Of a DNA stretch of 37,995 nt, positions 33,281-37,995 are shown piece after piece. The position numbers were made by a program, and so were the translations under genes. The DNA is from Plantago elongata (lineage: Eukaryota; Streptophyta; Magnoliopsida; Lamiales; Plantaginaceae): positions 1-37,995 of the forward strand of contig JAYMSP010000980.1 in assembly GCA_036897095.1 (NCBI GenBank). Direction: 5' to 3'. The notes under the pieces were generated by a model that was not told the DNA's origin, did no database searches, and saw only the letters and a list, made by a program, of their open reading frames with translations. Each line of letters starts with the position of its first letter. Position 1 is the first letter of the stretch.

Positions 33281-33365
33281 AACCCTAGACTCTGAACTAG
33301 AGATGGTCATATCTCCTGATATCTAAGGTAACTGAAACTCTAGATTCTGAACAAGAGATGGTCAT
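33281..33365. repeat. Two-copy direct repeat in the CIPK 3' flank
   Basis: About 30 bp repeated at a period of 55 bp: CTAGACTCTGAACTAGAGAT and CTAGATTCTGAACAAGAGAT, each followed by GGTCAT. The second copy ends 10 bp from the CIPK stop codon, so both are likely in its 3' untranslated region. Confidence 0.6.
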
Positions 33366-33374
33366 GGTCGCAAA

Positions 33375-34664
33375 CTACATGTTGCGTCTTGGCTCATCGC
33401 CCTGCCATGTCCAAACAATGTCTTCAAGAGAAGGTCTTATATCCCTCTTCACCATTTCTTGATACTCCAGTGTGTCTCCATTCGACTTTTTCACCTCAAC
33501 CAAGTGAAAATCCGGGGCAACTTCAAAGATCTCTGCGTCAATTGACAAAGCACCTTTCCAGCCATCATTCGGTCCTTCAAATCTTACTAGACCTCCATCC
33601 TTCTTCGTCACCTTCAGCTTCAACCGCTTGGCTAATCCTTCCAACTTCGAAAATATGGTCTTGGCAGGTTGATTGGAAGTAAACTTGAACTCTTTCTTCT
33701 CTTCTTCGCCGGCAAACAAGCCAGACAAGTCAAGACCAGCCGAAAGAGAGATAATTTCGAAAGCACTCATAGACTTGGGCTTTGCGCAATCAGCCTTCAT
33801 GTCTATGTCAGACTCGTGTTCGTGGTTGACATCTGTTCTTGTGCATTTCGATGGCAGGCCTTTACGGAACCAGGAATTCTCCTTGATCTTGGATATAGAG
33901 ATCCGAGTTTTTGGGTTCGGGTCCAAGATTCTGGAGATCAGCTTACGAGCATCGGGAGCGATCCAGTTAGGATACTTGAACTCTGCCTTGCCTATTTTCC
34001 TGTACATCTCCATAAGATTAGAATCACGAAACGGGAGATATCCAGCAAGCAAAACAAACAGTATGACACCACACGACCATATATCGGCTTTGCACCCATC
34101 ATATGCCCTTCTAGATAAAACATCAGGGGAAGCGTAGGCGGGGGTCCCACACATAGTGTGGAGTAACCCGTCAAGCCCTTTTGATCCTGCGAGAGCACTT
34201 AATCCAAAATCGGAAACTTTAAGGTTTCCATTCTCATCTACCAAAAGGTTCTCGGGTTTGAGATCTCGATGATACACACCCCTGCTGTGGCAAAAATCAA
34301 CAGCACTAATCAGCTGCTGGAAATATTTCCTCGCAGAGTTTTCTTTTAGCTTCCCTCTAGCTATCTTGTTGAAGAGCTCGCCTCCTCTTGCGTACTCCAT
34401 AGCCATATAGATCTTTGATTTGGTAGCCAAAACCTCGTAAAGCTGTACTATATTGGGATGTCGCACGAGTCCCATTGAGGAGATCTCTCGTTCAATCTGA
34501 TCTGCCATCCCAACCTTCAAGATCTTCTCTTTGTCAATCATCTTAATTGCAACGCTCACACCAGTCTCCAGATCTCTCGCATGGTAAACCTTCGCAAATG
34601 TACCTTTTCCGAGCAACTTCCCTACCTCATATCTTTGCATCAAAACATTACCTTTAATCTCCAT
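33375..34664 (-). CDS. CBL-interacting protein kinase (CIPK, 429 aa), CIPK2/10/20-like
   Basis: CIPKs are Ser/Thr kinases of the SnRK3 group, activated by calcium-binding CBL proteins, that control ion transport and stress responses. Kinase domain about 12-266: LGKGTFAKV at 18-26, K41, HRDLKPEN at 132-139, DFG at 152-154. T170 in the activation loop corresponds to the activating Thr168 of SOS2. The regulatory part has the CBL-binding NAF/FISL region at about 299-317, reading [18 protein letters not shown], and a phosphatase-interaction region at about 345-395. Two departures from the family norm: NAF reads SAF (S300), and APE reads SPD (179-181, within YASPDVL); the position after T170 is Met rather than Thr. 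The CDS is intronless, as in the intron-poor CIPK clade, but a leader intron is likely. Overall closest to CIPK2/10/20 by recall of sequence. Probably functional. Confidence 0.9.
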   Translation of the reverse strand: MEIKGNVLMQRYEVGKLLGKGTFAKVYHARDLETGVSVAIKMIDKEKILKVGMADQIEREISSMGLVRHPNIVQLYEVLATKSKIYMAMEYARGGELFNKIARGKLKENSARKYFQQLISAVDFCHSRGVYHRDLKPENLLVDENGNLKVSDFGLSALAGSKGLDGLLHTMCGTPAYASPDVLSRRAYDGCKADIWSCGVILFVLLAGYLPFRDSNLMEMYRKIGKAEFKYPNWIAPDARKLISRILDPNPKTRISISKIKENSWFRKGLPSKCTRTDVNHEHESDIDMKADCAKPKSMSAFEIISLSAGLDLSGLFAGEEEKKEFKFTSNQPAKTIFSKLEGLAKRLKLKVTKKDGGLVRFEGPNDGWKGALSIDAEIFEVAPDFHLVEVKKSNGDTLEYQEMVKRDIRPSLEDIVWTWQGDEPRRNM

Positions 34665-34735
34665 GACTCTTTTTTTAACTTATATATTACAGCTAACTAT
34701 ATTGTATATGCAGATATTTGTTGTGGAACAATTAC

Positions 34736-34921
34736 TCAACCATCCTCTTGATACGAAACAATTTGCCCCGTCGAAAACTGAACTGTTGGCTCTTGAAGGC
34801 AGAAGGATCTAGGAGTATAGGCTACCTGACCAATCTCACCAAGGATAACGGATGAAGACAGCTTAAATGCAGCTTCTACCTCATTCAGTTCGAAGAACAG
34901 TTGTCTAGCCGAAAGACACAT
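34736..34921 (-). other. Possible upstream ORF or unidentified exon ahead of the CIPK start
   Basis: A 61-codon ATG frame ends 71 nt before the CIPK ATG. The frame is open further upstream, to an AATTTCAG acceptor-like site at 34992, giving about 85 open codons with a protein-like composition (for example ARQLFFELNEVEAAFKLSSS). If the leader intron ends at 34992, this would be an upstream ORF in the CIPK leader; if it ends nearer the ATG, this is intronic. I recognise no family, so a captured exon of another gene is also possible. Confidence 0.4.
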
Positions 34922-34991
34922 CCTTTCAGCATTCCCTGGTTCTTTCTGAACTAGAGAACACTGGAGTTGTGATACTTCACTCGAAAATTAA

Positions 34992-36344
34992 CTGAAATTA
35001 GCAAGAGATTTTTGTCAGACTACTTTCAAAAACATGACAAACTAGCTAGAGAAGTTGATGACATTTGCAACAGCATTACCAAGGTATAAAAACTCATAAC
35101 CACGAAAAGTATTTATACTGTTGAAGGCATATGGAGATTCATAAACTATTGCAATAGATCAAGTATCCTCTAAGCAAAACAAGTAACAGGACAAAAGTCA
35201 AACACACTGATGCATTATCCTCCAGACAAGATCCATATACACCAGAAACTAATCACAGGTCAAGTATCTCCTAAGGATGTGTTCAGGACTTCAGGAGATT
35301 AGCACAAGCCTACCTCTTTAAATAATCTAGATACGCACTTTTGACCATATTCTCAAACACCGATACTTAACGTCAATGAGCACATGATAGCTAATTTGAT
35401 CATGAGCTCATCTCATAGGTGTTTTCATAAGCTATCCAAAAGTCAAACACACTGATGCAAACATCCTCCAGGCAAGATCCATATACACCAGAAACGAAAT
35501 CACAGATCGAGTATCTCCTAAGGATGTTTTCAGGCAATTAGCACAAGCTTACCTCTATAAAATAATCTAGAAACGCATATTTGACCATATTCACAAACAC
35601 GATAGTTATGTCGATGAACACCTGGTAGCTAATTTGATCATAAGCTCATCTCATAGGTGTTTTCATAAGCTAGACAAAAGTCAAACACACTGATGCAAAC
35701 ATCCTCCACGCCGACAAGATCCATATACACCAGAAACTGAATCACAGACCGAGTATCTTTTAAGGATGTGTTCAGGCGATTAGCACGACCTTACCTCCAT
35801 AATCTAGATACACATATTTGACCATATTCCCAAACACGATACTTACGTCGATGAACACCTGGTAGCTAATTTGATCACAATCTCATCTCATAGGTGTTTT
35901 CATAAGCTACCTACCTACCTAAGACAGCTTTCGAAATAGAAAAACTAGCTGATCCATCAGCTCATTTACCATTATCCTACATTAAAATCAAAATCATCTA
36001 CACTGTCAGCTCTTAATCTCATCAATAGTTACATATCCAACCAGATCTCTAATCAAAACCATCACCTAGTTTTCATCAACAAACATTACCAAAAAATCAA
36101 ATATCCTGCATATAGAACACGATCCATAAACTACTGAAACAGATCGAGGATCTACTTAATACGAGAAACAATAACAGATCAAATACATGCATGCAATTAT
36201 TCAAACAGGTAAAAAAAAAAAAAAATGAACAGGTTAACAACGATCTGATCATACATAACATGAGATCAAATTACAATGATATGAACATGAGATGAAATTC
36301 AAAGAGGTAATCGAAATCAATGAAGAACAAGAGAGATTCAATAC
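34992..36344 (-). other. Probable 5'-UTR intron of the CIPK gene
   Basis: Donor AAAG/GTATTG at 36345/36344 and acceptor AATTTCAG at 34992 bound about 1.35 kb with no coding content. The donor is well placed, about 75 nt downstream of the predicted transcription start. The acceptor is less certain, since weaker AG sites lie closer to the ATG. The intron houses the tandem repeat at 35192-35909. Confidence 0.5.
35192..35909. repeat. Three-copy tandem repeat, unit about 240 bp
   Basis: Units begin CAAAAGTCAAACACACTGAT at 35192, 35437 and 35675 (periods 245 and 238) and end with a GGTGTTTTCATAAGCTA-type sequence. Each contains AAGATCCATATACACCAGAA, then TTTGACCATATTC and GGTAGCTAATTTGATCA or its variants. 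A weaker related pair lies outside the array at about 35142-35190 and 36126-36178. The unit has no open frame or terminal inverted repeats. Confidence 0.85.
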
Positions 36345-36453
36345 CTTTCACGACGAAAAGCCAGTTGAGCAGAGAACTTTGAATTGGGATTTTTTTTTCT
36401 TCAATGTGAATTTGTTTGTGAATGAATTTGTTGGAAAGCTCTCCGATTTTATA
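36345..36453 (-). promoter_or_regulatory. CIPK core promoter and first leader exon
   Basis: The minus strand shows a TATA box, TATAAAAT, at 36453-36446. A start about 30 bp downstream, near 36418, would give a first non-coding exon of roughly 75 nt ending in AAAG at 36345 before the GTATTG donor. The exon includes an A-rich run and no ATG. Confidence 0.55.
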
Positions 36454-37964
36454 GTGTCAAACAGCTAATCATTGTTGGGTTTACTGTGAATAGACAAGTT
36501 AATTAATTTTCTAATTGGGAAATTTTGGATTTTTCGAACTAATGATGGGAGACTCATTATTTGTTGGTGAAGGTGGTGGACCAATCTAAGCACGCACAGT
36601 TCACCTATACTATTGTCCGTGAGATCCGGATATGCCATTTTCACGCAATAAAGTCTCAAGTTAAATTTAAATTACTTAAAAAAGATTAATATAATTACGA
36701 ACACTTCTCATATTTATATGATACATTTGTCATAAAAAATTATTCATAATTACTTTAGAGTCAAACGTGTTTATTAATCCGGTAATAGATAACTAACATG
36801 TTCTTTGAGTAAGTGTACGAGACAGATAGAAGTCGAACATGTATTGATGCGCCCGGTCACCTAGAAAACTGTTAATTTGTGACCGTGTAAGTTCTTTGAA
36901 TGGAGTTTGATCAATTAGTGGTCAACTCGTTACAACATTATACTGAAATTATATAAAAAAATCTATGAATATAAAGAATTAAGGTCTTTCATTTTATTGG
37001 TGATATAAAATAAAATCATTAAGTGATAGTGTGTATTGTAAATTATTAATTGTTTTGGTTGAGTTTTTAATTATACAAAATGAATAAAGTTATTCTTTGT
37101 TAAAAGGATAATAAGACTTTGTGATAATTTGATTGATTGTTTATGACAAAATAGGTGTTTCGATTGTGTACTTAAACTAGGTGTATCAATTGGAATTAAA
37201 GGGCATTAATTAATAGTTACACCAAATCTTTGATCATTCAAATCTTGAAAAGCCATACAGCTGCATGGAGAGCCAACATCACAATATGTTTTGGACAAAT
37301 TCCATTTTGCATTTGATTAGTGATGAAGTTGGGTTCTAATCATAAAACAACGTATTCATTTTCATATTTTCAACATGACTGTCATCGCATAAAGTGGCAG
37401 TGGAACCATGATGACACTTTGATGTGAGCATCATCGCGCAATGTGGACGTGGAGATTTCTATACACGTACTCTATGTATACGTGACAATTAAAACGGTAT
37501 TAAAATTACATATGCTCATGCAACAATATTACAAAGGAAACAAGAATCATCCGAATCAAAATCACCCTATCAAAACTATTTTTTAAAGCCCAAACTCTAA
37601 AATGTTCAACAAAAGTACAACTGAGAGTCTTCTGAGAGACCAAAAAAACAAAGCTAATCCTCAAAATTAAAGTATAAATCGCATTAATTTGTATCTTAAT
37701 TGATTAACAGTTGAATATGTGTAGTAAGATGTTTATAGTCATGTAAAATCTATTTTATCTTATGTTTATATTTTATTTGAAGAAATTGTATATTATTTGT
37801 GAACTTATTAAACCTTCTTAACATTAAATAATTATTGCAAACTTGGAAAGAGAAGACTCTTATGAAACTCTTATGAAAACGGTTTTATGAAAATACCAAA
37901 TAAAACCAACAAACATTATATTTTTATCTGTAAATATTTGAAATTAATATTTAAAATATTGGTG

Positions 37965-37965
<1 letters not shown>
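36454..37965. other. AT-rich DNA upstream of the CIPK gene
   Basis: No gene recognised. A short direct repeat, CATCGCATAAAGTGGCAGTGG and CATCGCGCAATGTGGACGTGG (each 21 nt here broken as CATCGCATAAAG/TGGCAGTGG and CATCGCGCAATG/TGGACGTGG), lies at about 37383 and 37431. Confidence 0.45.

Positions 37966-37966
<1 letters not shown>

Positions 37967-37995
<29 letters not shown>
37967..37995. repeat. (AT)n microsatellite at the window edge
   Basis: Uninterrupted TA dinucleotides run to the last base, so the true length is unknown. Confidence 0.9.

Noticed and set aside
33669-34137. Two plus-strand frames of about 150 codons
   Set aside because: Both lie opposite the CIPK gene in regions of strong codon constraint.
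1-37995. CRISPR arrays, bacterial operons or ribosomal RNA genes
   Set aside because: No regularly spaced short repeats with unique spacers, no operon-like spacing and no rRNA sequence were seen; the window is plant nuclear DNA.
3095-37995. A single defence gene cluster acting as a unit
   Set aside because: Several families here are linked to immunity, but they are unrelated, differently oriented and widely spaced, so co-function is not supported by the sequence.

Overview
This window looks like nuclear DNA of a flowering plant, almost certainly a dicot. The evidence is spliced genes with GT-AG introns, AT-rich intergenic DNA, Stowaway-type MITEs (short non-autonomous DNA transposons), a LINE 3' end, and plant-only families: L-type lectin receptor kinase, ASR3-type trihelix factor, OVATE family protein, ARM-repeat U-box E3 and CBL-interacting kinase. 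I cannot fix the species; an asterid is only a guess.

Layout. 1-9.7 kb: a lectin receptor kinase locus with two head-to-head paralogs. On the minus strand (3095-4162) is a lectin-only gene whose 3' flank still carries decayed juxtamembrane sequence of a lost kinase. On the plus strand (6453-8525) is a full-length, intronless L-type lectin receptor kinase interrupted by one in-frame TAA at codon 74. The locus contains inverted and direct duplications and a minisatellite. 9.8-13.7 kb: a nine-exon minus-strand gene for a 224-residue type I membrane protein of unknown function; its exons are too short for simple ORF calling, and I reconstructed it from splice sites and reading phase. 14.8-17.2 kb: a three-exon ASR3-type trihelix transcription factor, divergent from the membrane-protein gene. 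17.5-19.1 kb: a decayed 2-oxoglutarate-dependent dioxygenase. 19.1-21.6 kb: AT-rich DNA with two probable tRNA-derived SINE heads. 21.6-22.7 kb: an OVATE family protein gene (minus). 23-25.3 kb: two related Stowaway-like MITEs around a 5'-truncated LINE end. 25.9-28.0 kb: a PUB16-type U-box/ARM E3 ligase (minus, intronless). 28-33.3 kb: gene-poor DNA with a Tourist-like MITE and other fragments. 33.4-36.4 kb: a CIPK kinase (minus) with an intronless CDS, a probable 1.35 kb 5'-UTR intron holding a three-copy tandem repeat, and a possible upstream ORF. 36.5-38 kb: AT-rich DNA ending in an (AT)n run.

The genes do not form a pathway or operon. Several belong to families tied to immunity or stress signalling (lectin kinases, ASR3, U-box E3, CIPK), but that is a property of the families and does not show the locus acts as a unit. 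I did not find a clearly new biological system. The items most worth a second look are the kinase-less lectin and nonsense-interrupted kinase pair, the cryptic nine-exon membrane-protein gene, and the CIPK with altered NAF and APE motifs, intronic repeats and a possible upstream ORF.
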